A stretch of DNA of 64,000 nt, taken from assembly GCA_963788185.1 (NCBI GenBank), contig CAWBGE010000010.1, forward strand, positions 452,701 to 516,700, in the 5' to 3' direction. The notes beneath the pieces were generated by a model, which worked only from the letters and a program-made list of their open reading frames with translations, had not been told where the DNA came from and searched no databases. Both the position numbers and the translations under genes were made by a program. Below, one piece after another: positions 1-8,310 of the stretch (position 1 is its first letter; the number at the start of each line of letters is the position of its first letter). This DNA is from CAIWHR01 sp963788185 (GTDB lineage: Bacteria; Pseudomonadota; Gammaproteobacteria; Burkholderiales; Casimicrobiaceae).

Positions 1-192
1 CTGCTGGCCACCGACTATGGCAGGGAAATCTGGGCGCTGTTCGAGGCCGGGGCCCTGCAGCCCGATACGCCGCTCACGGGACGCTTCCACCGCGTCGAGA
101 AGGCGGTCGATCTCGACGGCGTGATGCGGGAAATCGACGATGCACGCTTCGAGGACGCCGCCCGCAGGTTGCGCCTGCAGGACGCGAAATAG
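1..192 (+). CDS. C-terminal end of a RIO1-like kinase family protein (partial)
   Basis: An open frame enters from the left edge and stops at TAG 190-192, giving 63 residues. The tail is rich in Asp, Glu and Arg and contains DYGREIWALFEAG followed by TPLTGRF and VMREIDDARFEDAARR. This resembles, from memory, the C-terminal tail of bacterial RIO1-type serine kinases, where a similar segment follows the kinase domain. No catalytic residues lie inside the window, so the family call rests only on the tail. The gene converges with the cNMP-fold gene at 314-793; I see no convincing terminator in between. Confidence 0.4.
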   Translation: MLATDYGREIWALFEAGALQPDTPLTGRFHRVEKAVDLDGVMREIDDARFEDAARRLRLQDAK

Positions 193-313
193 CAGGTACC
201 GCGCGTCCGGTCAGATCCCGATGTCGCGATCGCGGATTTGAGCGCGCGCCACGAAGGAGCAATGCGCTCCCGGAAGCGGCGATGGGCGAACGCCGCGCGT
301 CGCCGCTGTCGGC

Positions 314-793
314 TCAGTTGCCGGCGCGCTTGGCGACCGTGGAATACATGTCCTGCAGTTGCAGCCGGGTGCCCTGCAGTCGCTCCGAAACCACGCCAAG
401 CAGGCGCAGGGTGAACGTGAGGCCGAACGCCGGATCGGTCTTGAATGCCGCCAGCAGCTCGCTGCCGTCGAAGGCGAGCGCATCGGTGTGCTCGAGCGCA
501 CGCGCCTGGAAGTGCTTGCCGCGGCCCATCAGCACCGCCGACCATCCGAACTCGTCGCCCTCGAAAAGCGTCTGTACCCGCAATACGCTTTCGGCGGCAT
601 CGATCTCGATCGCTACCATGCCGCGCGAGATGAGAAAGAAGTCGGCGTTCTCGTCGCCCTCGTGGAAGATGACATGATCGCGATCGAAATGGACAACCTT
701 GGCCAGCGCGGCGAGCCGCTCGAGGTGGGGATGGTCGAAATCCCGAACGAACGGATGCTTTTGCAGCATTGCCAACAGCGGATTTGCCATCAT
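314..793 (-). CDS. Cyclic nucleotide-binding fold (Crp-type) protein without DNA-binding domain
   Basis: This 159-residue protein is a stand-alone cNMP-binding beta-roll. Residues about 12-125 match the Crp/Fnr sensor fold, with the typical FHEGDENADFFLISRG turn. The segment where the phosphate-binding cassette should be (GDEFGWSAVLMG) lacks the usual Glu and Arg that hold cAMP, so nucleotide binding is doubtful. No helix-turn-helix follows; the chain ends about 30 residues after the fold. Two ATG codons are adjacent (793 and 790) behind a GAAGGGGG ribosome site, so the exact start is uncertain by one codon. It lies 84 bp downstream of nuoN on the same strand and may be read through from the nuo operon. 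Function unknown. Confidence 0.75.
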   Translation of the reverse strand: MMANPLLAMLQKHPFVRDFDHPHLERLAALAKVVHFDRDHVIFHEGDENADFFLISRGMVAIEIDAAESVLRVQTLFEGDEFGWSAVLMGRGKHFQARALEHTDALAFDGSELLAAFKTDPAFGLTFTLRLLGVVSERLQGTRLQLQDMYSTVAKRAGN

Positions 794-877
794 GCCCCCT
801 TCAGAAACACAGCCTGCCTGCGATTAGGATACCGCGCCGGCAACCGGCACGGGGTGCGCCCGTGTAACCGACCCGCC

Positions 878-2263
878 TCAGAAGCGCCCCAGCATCGATG
901 CCGGATAGACCCCGATCACGACAGCGGCCGCGAGGCAGATCAACGCAGCGCCGATCGCCATGGTTCCAGGTTGCCCGTGTCGAACGTCGTTCTGATCCGG
1001 GCTCATGAACATCAGCTGGATCACGCGCAGGTAGAAGTAGATCCCGAGATAGCTCCCGACGAGGCCCAGCACCGCATAGGTCGTGTAGCCGGCGGCGATC
1101 ACGTTCTTGAAGATGAGGAACTTGGCGACGAAGCCGGGGAACGGCGGAATGCCTGCCAGCGACAGCATCGCGATGCCGATCAGCACCGCCGAGAACGGCG
1201 CGCGGTGGAACAACCCGCGCAGGTTGTCGAGGCGGTCACGGGCAAAATCGTCGGCATGCGGCGGCAGCGCGGCGAAGGCCAGCAGGTTCATCACGCCATA
1301 GGCGAGCACGTAGAAAACCACGGCTTCGAAGCGCGTGGATCCGGCACCCAGGAACGCGTAGAAGAGGTAGCCCGCGTGCGCGATCGAAGAGTAGGCGATG
1401 AGGCGCCGGAAGCTCTGCTGGCGCATTGCCGCAAGGTTGCCCCACACGATCGACACCAGGGGCAGCAGCGCGATGACATCGACGACCGACGGGTGCATCG
1501 GCGCGGCGGCGAAGAGTCGCGCCACGGCGAACAGCGCGCCCGCCTTGATGATCGTGGCCATGTACGCGGTCACCGGCACGCTCGACGCCTCGTAGGCGTC
1601 CGGCGCCCAGGTGTGGAAGGGCACGATCGCGGCCTTGAGGAAGAACGCGACAATCACCAGCACGACGCCGGCACGCGCCATCGTGTCCGTGGAGGCCAGT
1701 CCCTGCGTGAAAGCCGACAGCGCCAGCGTGCCGCTGCCGCCGTAGAGCAGCGACGCCCCCATCAGCAGCGCCGCGCTGGCGGCACCGCCCAGCACCAGAT
1801 ACTTGAGCGCCGCCTCCGCAGACTCGGGTCGCCGGAAGGCGAGCAGCACCAGCACGTAGACCGGAATGGACATCAGTTCGAGGCCGAGGAACAGCGTGAG
1901 GAAGCTGTCGCTCGAAAGCAAGAGGCACACGCCGTACAGCGACGACAGGAGAAGGATGTGGAACTGGCCATCGTCGAAGTCGTCGCGCGAGATCATCAGC
2001 ACGGGTACAGCCATTCCGAGCACGACGGCCTTGGCCAGTAACGTCGCCGGCGTGACCGAGAGATGGCCGGGGAACGGTGCTGCGCTGATCCCCTGCGTAT
2101 AGAGCCACAACGCAGCAGCTGCCGCGGCGGCGACGGCGACCAGGGACAGCGCAAGCTCACCGCGAGGCTGCCGAAACACGATCTCGATGCCGATGAGCAG
2201 AACGATGCCGGCGAGCAGGAAATGCTCGGGCAGCATCAGCATCGCAACGGCCTGCGCGTTCAT
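878..2263 (-). CDS. nuoN: NADH-quinone oxidoreductase subunit N
   Basis: Membrane proton-pumping subunit of respiratory complex I, 461 residues and almost entirely transmembrane. It belongs to the Mrp-antiporter-like family. Visible key residues are the Glu near 129 (LELMSIPVY), the Lys near 210 within FFLKAAIVPFHTWAPDAY and the Lys near 240 (MATIIK), which line the half-channels in this family. The start ATG overlaps the nuoM stop by 4 bp (ATGA), showing translational coupling. It is the last gene of nuoA-N. Confidence 0.95.
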   Translation of the reverse strand: MNAQAVAMLMLPEHFLLAGIVLLIGIEIVFRQPRGELALSLVAVAAAAAAALWLYTQGISAAPFPGHLSVTPATLLAKAVVLGMAVPVLMISRDDFDDGQFHILLLSSLYGVCLLLSSDSFLTLFLGLELMSIPVYVLVLLAFRRPESAEAALKYLVLGGAASAALLMGASLLYGGSGTLALSAFTQGLASTDTMARAGVVLVIVAFFLKAAIVPFHTWAPDAYEASSVPVTAYMATIIKAGALFAVARLFAAAPMHPSVVDVIALLPLVSIVWGNLAAMRQQSFRRLIAYSSIAHAGYLFYAFLGAGSTRFEAVVFYVLAYGVMNLLAFAALPPHADDFARDRLDNLRGLFHRAPFSAVLIGIAMLSLAGIPPFPGFVAKFLIFKNVIAAGYTTYAVLGLVGSYLGIYFYLRVIQLMFMSPDQNDVRHGQPGTMAIGAALICLAAAVVIGVYPASMLGRF

Positions 2264-3873
2264 CGCGATCCCTCCGGCCGCCCACGCAGCGCTTGCATGG
2301 AGGCGGTGATGTCGGCGTCGGTTCCGACCGCCCGGGTCGCTGCCTTGACGTTCATGCGCGACGTGCCGACCAACCGCTGGAACTCCTTGGCCGCGAGCTC
2401 GGTTTTTCGCATCGGCTCATCGGGGAACAGCCCGAGTGCGAAGACCGCGACGACGATGATGCCGAGGATCGCGCGTTCGCGACCGTCGAGGTCGGTGAAT
2501 GGCTGGTGAGGTGCCTTGACCGCGCCGAACAGGAAGCGCTGCGCAAACCACAGCATGTACAGCGCGCCGAGGACGACACCGGATACCGCAACCACGGCGA
2601 GCACCAGCGGCAGCGTCGCTCCGTGCTCGTACTGCTGCCACGCTGCGCCGAACGCGCCGAGGAGGACGAGGAACTCGCCGGTGAAGCCGCTGGTGGTGGG
2701 CAGTCCGATCGACGCCAGCGTCAGGATCGCGAAGAAGACCGAATAGAGGGGAAGGATCTTCGCGAGGCCGCCATAGGCCGCGAGTTCGCGCGTGTGGCAG
2801 CGCTCGTAGATCATGCCGACCATGAGGAAGAGCCCGGCCGCCGTGAGTCCGTGGCTCACCATCTGGATCACCGCGCCCTGGATGCCGTAGAGGTTGAGGC
2901 TGATGAGGCCGAGCATCACGTAGCCCAGGTGGCTGATCGACGAGTAGGCGATGATCTTCTTGATGTCGGTCTGAACGAGGGCCACGCAGGCGCCATAGAC
3001 GATGCTGACCACCGACAGGAACATGATCGCCGGCGTGAAGGCGAGCGTCGCGTCCGGGAACAGCGGGAAGCCCAGCTTCATGAAGCCGTAAGTTCCCATC
3101 TTCAGCATCACCCCGGCGAGGATCACCGAACCGGCCGTCGGTGCCTCGACGTGCGCATCCGGCAGCCAGGTGTGGAGCGGCACCATCGGCACCTTGATCG
3201 CGAACGACAGTCCAAAGGCGGCGAGCAGGATGCACTGGACATCGAGCGGCAGTTGCGACCGGTAGAGATCGGCGAAGGCGAACGACGTGATGCCCGACGT
3301 CGCCTGCAGCGAGATGACGAGGTAGATCAGCGCTGCCAGCATCAGGATGCTTCCGAATGCCGTATAGAGGAAGAACTTGATCGTCGCGTAGATTCGCCGC
3401 TCGCCGCCCCAGATTCCGATCATCAGGAACATCGGGACCAGCATCGTTTCCCAGAACACGTAGAACAGGAAGAGGTCCTGCGCAACGAAGGTGCCCAGCA
3501 TCGCGAACTGGATGAGGAACACCATCGAGTAGAACAGCTTGACGTCCTTCTGGATCGCCGAGAACGCGCCGGCAACGACCAGCGGCCCGAGGAACGCCGT
3601 CATCAGTACTAGCAGCACGTTGTAGCCGTCCAGGCCGATCTGGTAGTAGACGCCCCACGATGCAATCCAGGGCAGGCGGGTCTCGAACTGCAGGCCCGGG
3701 GTGCCGGCGTCGAAGCGAACGTAAAGGTACGCGGTGACGGCCAACTGCAGCACCATGATCGCGAGCGTGAGCCGGCGCACGAACGCGTCCTGGCCCTGCG
3801 GCGACGCGAGCAGGAGCGCCATGCCGGCGACAGGCAGGTAGAGAACGATGTTGAGCAGTGCAGCGTCAGACAT
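2260..3873 (-). CDS. nuoM: NADH-quinone oxidoreductase subunit M
   Basis: Antiporter-like membrane subunit of complex I, 537 residues. It shows the family Glu near 142 (FWETMLVPMF), Lys near 227 in IKVPMVPLHTWLPDAH and Lys near 258 (VMLKMGTYG), plus QTDIKKIIAYSS in the loop after the broken helix. The reading frame is open further upstream to 3918, but the methionine at 3873 (MSDAALLN) begins the family-like N-terminus. It overlaps nuoL by 8 bp and nuoN by 4 bp. Confidence 0.95.
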   Translation of the reverse strand: MSDAALLNIVLYLPVAGMALLLASPQGQDAFVRRLTLAIMVLQLAVTAYLYVRFDAGTPGLQFETRLPWIASWGVYYQIGLDGYNVLLVLMTAFLGPLVVAGAFSAIQKDVKLFYSMVFLIQFAMLGTFVAQDLFLFYVFWETMLVPMFLMIGIWGGERRIYATIKFFLYTAFGSILMLAALIYLVISLQATSGITSFAFADLYRSQLPLDVQCILLAAFGLSFAIKVPMVPLHTWLPDAHVEAPTAGSVILAGVMLKMGTYGFMKLGFPLFPDATLAFTPAIMFLSVVSIVYGACVALVQTDIKKIIAYSSISHLGYVMLGLISLNLYGIQGAVIQMVSHGLTAAGLFLMVGMIYERCHTRELAAYGGLAKILPLYSVFFAILTLASIGLPTTSGFTGEFLVLLGAFGAAWQQYEHGATLPLVLAVVAVSGVVLGALYMLWFAQRFLFGAVKAPHQPFTDLDGRERAILGIIVVAVFALGLFPDEPMRKTELAAKEFQRLVGTSRMNVKAATRAVGTDADITASMQALRGRPEGSR

Positions 3874-5761
3874 GGGCCCAGGTCCATACCAGCGCGACGA
3901 CGACGCCGGCCAGCGCAAGGAAGGTGTAGAGCTGCAGATTGCCGGTCTGCACGCGCGACAGCGTACCGGCGGTCCTCTGCGCCCAAGCGGCGAGACCGTT
4001 CAGCGTGCCGTCCAGCAACACGCGATCGGAGAAACGCAGCAGCACGCGGTCCGACACCCAGAGCAGCGGCCGATTGATCAGGAAATCATAGATCTCGTCG
4101 ACGAAATACTTGCCGGTCAGCAACGCGTGCGCGAACGGGAACCGTTGCCGCAGCGCATCCGCGCGGCGCGCGCCGTTGCCGTAGAGGAAGGCGGCAGCGG
4201 CAAGCCCCGCAAATCCCAGGATCACGGCGATCACGATCAGCGTGGTCTCGTAATGATGGAGCGCGGGCACGACTTCCGGCAGCGGCAGCATCGGCTCGAG
4301 GAAGTGGGGCAGCGCGAAGAATCCGCCCACGGCCGACAGCACCGCCAGCACCGCGAGCACGCCGGTCATCGACAGCGGAGATTCGTGAACGTGGTGCTCG
4401 ACCTCGTGGCTCATTCTCGACGCGCCGAAGAAGGTGAGCCAGAGCAGCCGGAACATGTAGAACGAGGTCATCAGCGACGTGATCGAGGCGACGAGCCAGA
4501 GCAGCGTCGAACCGCCATGGCTGCTGGCGAAGGCAAACCACAGGATCTCGTCCTTGGAGAAGAAACCGGCCAGAGGAGGGATTCCGGCGATGGCCGCGGT
4601 CGCGAGCGCAAACGTGGCGAAGGTGATCGGGATCTTCTTCGCGAGACCGCCCATCTTCAGTATGTCCTGCTCGCCGGAGAGCGCGTGAATGACGCTGCCG
4701 GCGCCGAGGAAGAGGCAGGCCTTGAAGAACGCGTGCGTGTAGACGTGGAAGACCGCGACGCCATAAGCCCCGACGCCCAGGGCGACGAACATCAGCCCGA
4801 GTTGCGACACCGTCGAATAGGCCAGCACCTTCTTGATGTCGGTCTGCACCAGGGCGATCGTCGCGGCGAAGAATGCCGTGGCCACGCCGACCACCGCGAT
4901 GACGGCGGAAGCCTCCGGCGCGTGCGTGTAGATACCCGACATCCGGGCAACGAGATAGACGCCGGCGGTGACCATCGTCGCCGCGTGGATCAATGCGGAC
5001 ACCGGTGTCGGACCGGCCATCGCGTCCGGCAACCAGACATACAGCGGGATCTGCGCCGACTTGCCGGTGGCGCCGATGAACAGCAGGATCCCCACCAGGC
5101 TTGCGGAAACCGCAGGGAGCGTTGCGGCATTGAAGGCGGCGTTGATGCGGTCCATGTCCAGCGTGCCGAGCGTCTGGTACAGAAGGAACATGCCCAGAAG
5201 GAACCCGGCGTCGCCGATGCGATTGACGATGAACGCCTTCTTGCCGGCCGCGGCCTTCACGGGATCCTCGAACCAGAAGCCGATCAGCAGGTAGGACGCG
5301 AGCCCGACGCCTTCCCAGCCGACAAAGAGCACCAGCAGCGACCGCCCCAGCACCAGCAGCAGCATGAAGAAGAGGAACAGGTTGAGGTAGGCGAAATAGC
5401 GGGCGTAACTCTCGTCGCCCTTCATGTAGCCGGTCGAATAGACGTGGATCAGCGAGCCTACGCCGGTGACGATCAGCGTCATCACGGCCGTCAGGCGATC
5501 GAAATAGAAAGAGATCTCGAAGCTCTTGCCGCCGATCAGCGCCCAGGTGTAGGCGACTTCGGTCAGCGGGACGTAGCCGCCGGCCTGTAGCCGGAGCAGG
5601 CACGCAATCGTCACCAGGAATGCCGCGATCGGCGTGCCGCAGGCAACCGCCGTGACGAAGCCGTTGCCGGCGCGGTTGCCACCGAAGCGCGTAGCGAACA
5701 GGCCGTTCAGCAGGAAGCCGATGAGCGGCAGGACGACAATAAGGGTCAGCAGAGGAGCCAC
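3866..5761 (-). CDS. nuoL: NADH-quinone oxidoreductase subunit L
   Basis: Largest proton-pumping subunit of complex I, 631 residues with many transmembrane helices and the long C-terminal arm that clamps subunits M and N in known structures. Conserved features are VGWEGVG (Glu near 150), GKSAQIPLYVWLPDAM (Lys near 234), the His near 259 in HAATMVTAGVYLVAR, QTDIKKVLAYST near 306-317 and THAFFKACLFLGAG. Length is slightly below the usual 650-680. It lies 3 bp after nuoK and overlaps nuoM by 8 bp. Confidence 0.96.
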   Translation of the reverse strand: MAPLLTLIVVLPLIGFLLNGLFATRFGGNRAGNGFVTAVACGTPIAAFLVTIACLLRLQAGGYVPLTEVAYTWALIGGKSFEISFYFDRLTAVMTLIVTGVGSLIHVYSTGYMKGDESYARYFAYLNLFLFFMLLLVLGRSLLVLFVGWEGVGLASYLLIGFWFEDPVKAAAGKKAFIVNRIGDAGFLLGMFLLYQTLGTLDMDRINAAFNAATLPAVSASLVGILLFIGATGKSAQIPLYVWLPDAMAGPTPVSALIHAATMVTAGVYLVARMSGIYTHAPEASAVIAVVGVATAFFAATIALVQTDIKKVLAYSTVSQLGLMFVALGVGAYGVAVFHVYTHAFFKACLFLGAGSVIHALSGEQDILKMGGLAKKIPITFATFALATAAIAGIPPLAGFFSKDEILWFAFASSHGGSTLLWLVASITSLMTSFYMFRLLWLTFFGASRMSHEVEHHVHESPLSMTGVLAVLAVLSAVGGFFALPHFLEPMLPLPEVVPALHHYETTLIVIAVILGFAGLAAAAFLYGNGARRADALRQRFPFAHALLTGKYFVDEIYDFLINRPLLWVSDRVLLRFSDRVLLDGTLNGLAAWAQRTAGTLSRVQTGNLQLYTFLALAGVVVALVWTWAHV

Positions 5762-5764
5762 CCG

Positions 5765-6067
5765 CTATCCTTTCAGGCTCGTGAATGCGTCGAGGTCGAG
5801 CGTGTGTTTCTGCCGCACCAGCAACAGCACGATGGGAATGGCAACGGCGATCTCGGCAGTGGCCACGACGAAGATCAGGAACACCAGCACCGCTCCCTCG
5901 ATCGAGCCCATCTGGTCCGCGAAGGTGACCAGCGACAGGTTGACGCCGTTCAGCATCAATTCCATGCACATCAGCATAACCAGCATGTTGCGGCGGATGA
6001 CGACGCCCAGGAGGCCGATGGAGAACAACGCCACCGACAGCGCCAGCAGGACCTGGAGCTTATCCAT
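5765..6067 (-). CDS. nuoK: NADH-quinone oxidoreductase subunit K
   Basis: Small membrane subunit of complex I with 100 residues and three helices. Both buried glutamates known to matter for proton translocation in the E. coli protein are present at the same positions, Glu36 (MCMELMLNGVN) and Glu72 (VATAEIAVAI). The start overlaps the nuoJ stop by 8 bp. Confidence 0.96.
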   Translation of the reverse strand: MDKLQVLLALSVALFSIGLLGVVIRRNMLVMLMCMELMLNGVNLSLVTFADQMGSIEGAVLVFLIFVVATAEIAVAIPIVLLLVRQKHTLDLDAFTSLKG

Positions 6068-6587
6068 GCAGCCTCCGATTGACCTTGATTACCGCCATTG
6101 CCGCGACGACGGCGGCAACCAGCAAGACCGACGTCAACTCGAAGTGCAGCCAGTACTCGTCGAGAAACGCGACGGAGAATTGCTGCATGCCGAAGTGCGT
6201 ACCCGTCGCGGCCCTGATCAGCGCCGGATAGCCATGCCAGACGCCGTAACCGAGGAAGCCGGTGAATATCAGGGCGGCGACGATGCCCGGCAGCAGCAGC
6301 GCCGAGTAGCGAATCGGTCCCGTGGACTCCCGCACTTCGAGCAGCATGATCACGTACACCATGAACACCATCACCGCGCCGACGTAGATCAGCACCTGGA
6401 AGGCGGCGATGAAGTGGACGCCGAGGAGTCCGTAGACCCCGCCCAGGAAAACCATGGTCGTAATCAGCGACATCGCCACCCGCATCGGCCGGCGCAGCAC
6501 CAGCATCGACAGCGCACCGAGCAGCGCGCACGCACAGAAGAAATAGAGCAGCAGCGTGTCGAGGTGCTGCAGCAGGCTTGCGATCAT
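6060..6587 (-). CDS. nuoJ: NADH-quinone oxidoreductase subunit J
   Basis: Membrane subunit J of complex I, 175 residues with five predicted helices. The N-terminal half contains PMRVAMSLITTMVFLGGVY and VLIYVGAVMVFMVYVIML; the latter is the region of the pi-bulge helix in solved structures. The start overlaps the nuoI stop by 4 bp and the stop overlaps nuoK by 8 bp, as is usual in this operon. Confidence 0.95.
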   Translation of the reverse strand: MIASLLQHLDTLLLYFFCACALLGALSMLVLRRPMRVAMSLITTMVFLGGVYGLLGVHFIAAFQVLIYVGAVMVFMVYVIMLLEVRESTGPIRYSALLLPGIVAALIFTGFLGYGVWHGYPALIRAATGTHFGMQQFSVAFLDEYWLHFELTSVLLVAAVVAAMAVIKVNRRLHG

Positions 6588-7165
6588 GCCGGGCCTCGCG
6601 GGGTTTCGTCACGCTTCGCGGTCGGATAGGGTTTGGCGACGTCAGCGAGCGGATGCCATGTGAGGAGCTCTTCCTTGCCGAGCCACATGCGGTGTCGATC
6701 GAACGCCGGCAGGTCGGGCACATCCTGGACCATGCGGATCGCGTCCTCGGGGCAGGCTTCGACGCACAGCCCGCAGAACACGCAGCGCGAATAGTCGATC
6801 TCGAACCGCGACGGGTATTTGGGATGCGCCGGATCGTCGGGGTCGAAAGCGGCGTCGATCTCGATGACTTTTGCCGGACAGACCGTCGCGCACATGTTGC
6901 AGGCAACGCACTGGGGACGGCCGTCGGGCCGCTGCGTCAGGACGTGCTTGCCGCGGTTGCCGGCAGCGTAGTCGGCGCGCCGCTCCTCGGGGTAATAGGT
7001 GGTCAGCGCGCCCTTCCGGCCGGTCATCCACTTGCCCATGTTGCGCAGGAACACGCCGCCGGTGATGCCAAGTCCGCGCAGGATCTCGAACAGGTACGCG
7101 CGCTCCCACCACGACATCTCATGCTCGTTCCAGTACTGCTTGCGCTGGTAGACGGGGGGCTTCAT
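6584..7165 (-). CDS. nuoI: NADH-quinone oxidoreductase subunit I
   Basis: Peripheral-arm ferredoxin-like subunit carrying clusters N6a and N6b, 193 residues. Two complete 4Fe-4S motifs are visible, CVACNMCATVCP and CVFCGLCVEACP. The frame is open upstream to 7315, but the ATG at 7165 overlaps the nuoH stop as ATGA, and MKPPVYQRKQYW makes a plausible amphipathic N-terminus. The start was chosen on that basis. Confidence 0.95.
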   Translation of the reverse strand: MKPPVYQRKQYWNEHEMSWWERAYLFEILRGLGITGGVFLRNMGKWMTGRKGALTTYYPEERRADYAAGNRGKHVLTQRPDGRPQCVACNMCATVCPAKVIEIDAAFDPDDPAHPKYPSRFEIDYSRCVFCGLCVEACPEDAIRMVQDVPDLPAFDRHRMWLGKEELLTWHPLADVAKPYPTAKRDETPRGPA

Positions 7166-8310
7166 GTGACCGATCCCTGATGCGACCAGACGAGCACGGC
7201 CGTGACCGCGAGGTTGAGGAGCGACAGCGGCAGCATGAATTTCCAGGCGAACGACAGCACCTGGTCGTAGCGGAAACGCGGCAGCGACCAGCGGATGAGG
7301 ATCTGGAAGCTGCACACCAGCATGACCTTGACGAGGAACACGACGAGTTGCGTGACCACGACCAGGCCGTGGCTCATCGCGACGACGTGGCCGCCGGGAA
7401 ACACGAATCCGCTGTCATTCATGTACGGCAGGTTGTAGCCGCCGAGGAACAACGTGGTGAACAGTGCGCCGATGATTGCGATCTCGATGAATTCGGCGAA
7501 CATGAAAAGGCCCATCTTCATCGCGCTGTACTCGGTGTAGTAACCGGCGATGAGCTCGGATTCAGCTTCCGGAAGGTCGAAGGGAATGCGTTTGTTCTCG
7601 GCGATCGCGGCGGTGAGGAACAGCACCGCCGCGAACGGCTGGTAAAAGACGCCCCACGAGGGCAGGAAGCCCAGCATGACGTCCGACTGCTTCTGCACGA
7701 TGACGCCGAGATCGACGGAACCGAAGATGAGAATGAGGCCCAGCACCGTGAGGCCCATCACCAGTTCGTAGGAGATCATCTGCGAGCCGGCGCGCAGCCC
7801 GCCCAGCATCGAGAACTTGTTGGCCGACGACCAGCCCGCCAGCATCGCGCCGATGATGGTCAGGCCGGAAAACGCGAACACGATGATCAGCCCCGCGTCC
7901 AGTCGCGCAATCTGCATCGGCCAAGTGCGGTCGCCAAACCAGCCGGCCAGCGCGGGAAAGAGCCTGGCAGGTTCGAGGATGCCGCCGAAGGGAATGACCG
8001 CAAAGACCAGCAGCACCGGCGTGAAGACGACCCAGGGCGCGACTGCGTAGGCGTACCAGTCGTAGGTCCTGGGCTTGAAATCCTCCTTGACCAGCATCTT
8101 GAGACCGTCGGCGAGGCCATGGAAGAGCCCCAACCACACGAACTTGACCTGCGTGAAGGGAATGCGGACATACGCGCGATTGGCGCCGATGCGGTCTGCC
8201 ATCACCGCCGCCTGCTTGCGCTCGACCCAGGTAAGAATGGTGCCGAAGGTCATCAGCACGCCGACCGCGTAGGCGATGTAGACGACGTAGATGACGAGGT
8301 CCTGGATCAC
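7162..8310 (-). CDS. nuoH: NADH-quinone oxidoreductase subunit H, long form
   Basis: Membrane subunit at the quinone chamber, 382 residues. Recognisable segments are VERKQAAVMADRIGANRA near the N-terminus, GWSSANKFSMLGGLRAGSQMISYE in the middle and NKRIPFDLPEAESELIAGYYTEYS, all with the conserved acidic residues of the quinone cavity. Proteobacterial NuoH is usually about 325-355 residues; the extra length here sits mainly around 120-140 (GWFGDRTWPMQIAR) and in the loop before the last helices (LPYMNDSGFVFPGGH). It overlaps nuoI and nuoG by 4 bp each. Confidence 0.95.
   Translation of the reverse strand: MIQDLVIYVVYIAYAVGVLMTFGTILTWVERKQAAVMADRIGANRAYVRIPFTQVKFVWLGLFHGLADGLKMLVKEDFKPRTYDWYAYAVAPWVVFTPVLLVFAVIPFGGILEPARLFPALAGWFGDRTWPMQIARLDAGLIIVFAFSGLTIIGAMLAGWSSANKFSMLGGLRAGSQMISYELVMGLTVLGLILIFGSVDLGVIVQKQSDVMLGFLPSWGVFYQPFAAVLFLTAAIAENKRIPFDLPEAESELIAGYYTEYSAMKMGLFMFAEFIEIAIIGALFTTLFLGGYNLPYMNDSGFVFPGGHVVAMSHGLVVVTQLVVFLVKVMLVCSFQILIRWSLPRFRYDQVLSFAWKFMLPLSLLNLAVTAVLVWSHQGSVT

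Noticed and set aside
359..2041. 560-residue plus-strand frame opposite nuoN
   Set aside because: Composition is His/Arg/Glu-rich low-complexity typical of antisense frames in GC-rich genes; nuoN on the other strand is unmistakable. The same holds for long frames at 3848-5590, 8325-9965 and 35917-38220.
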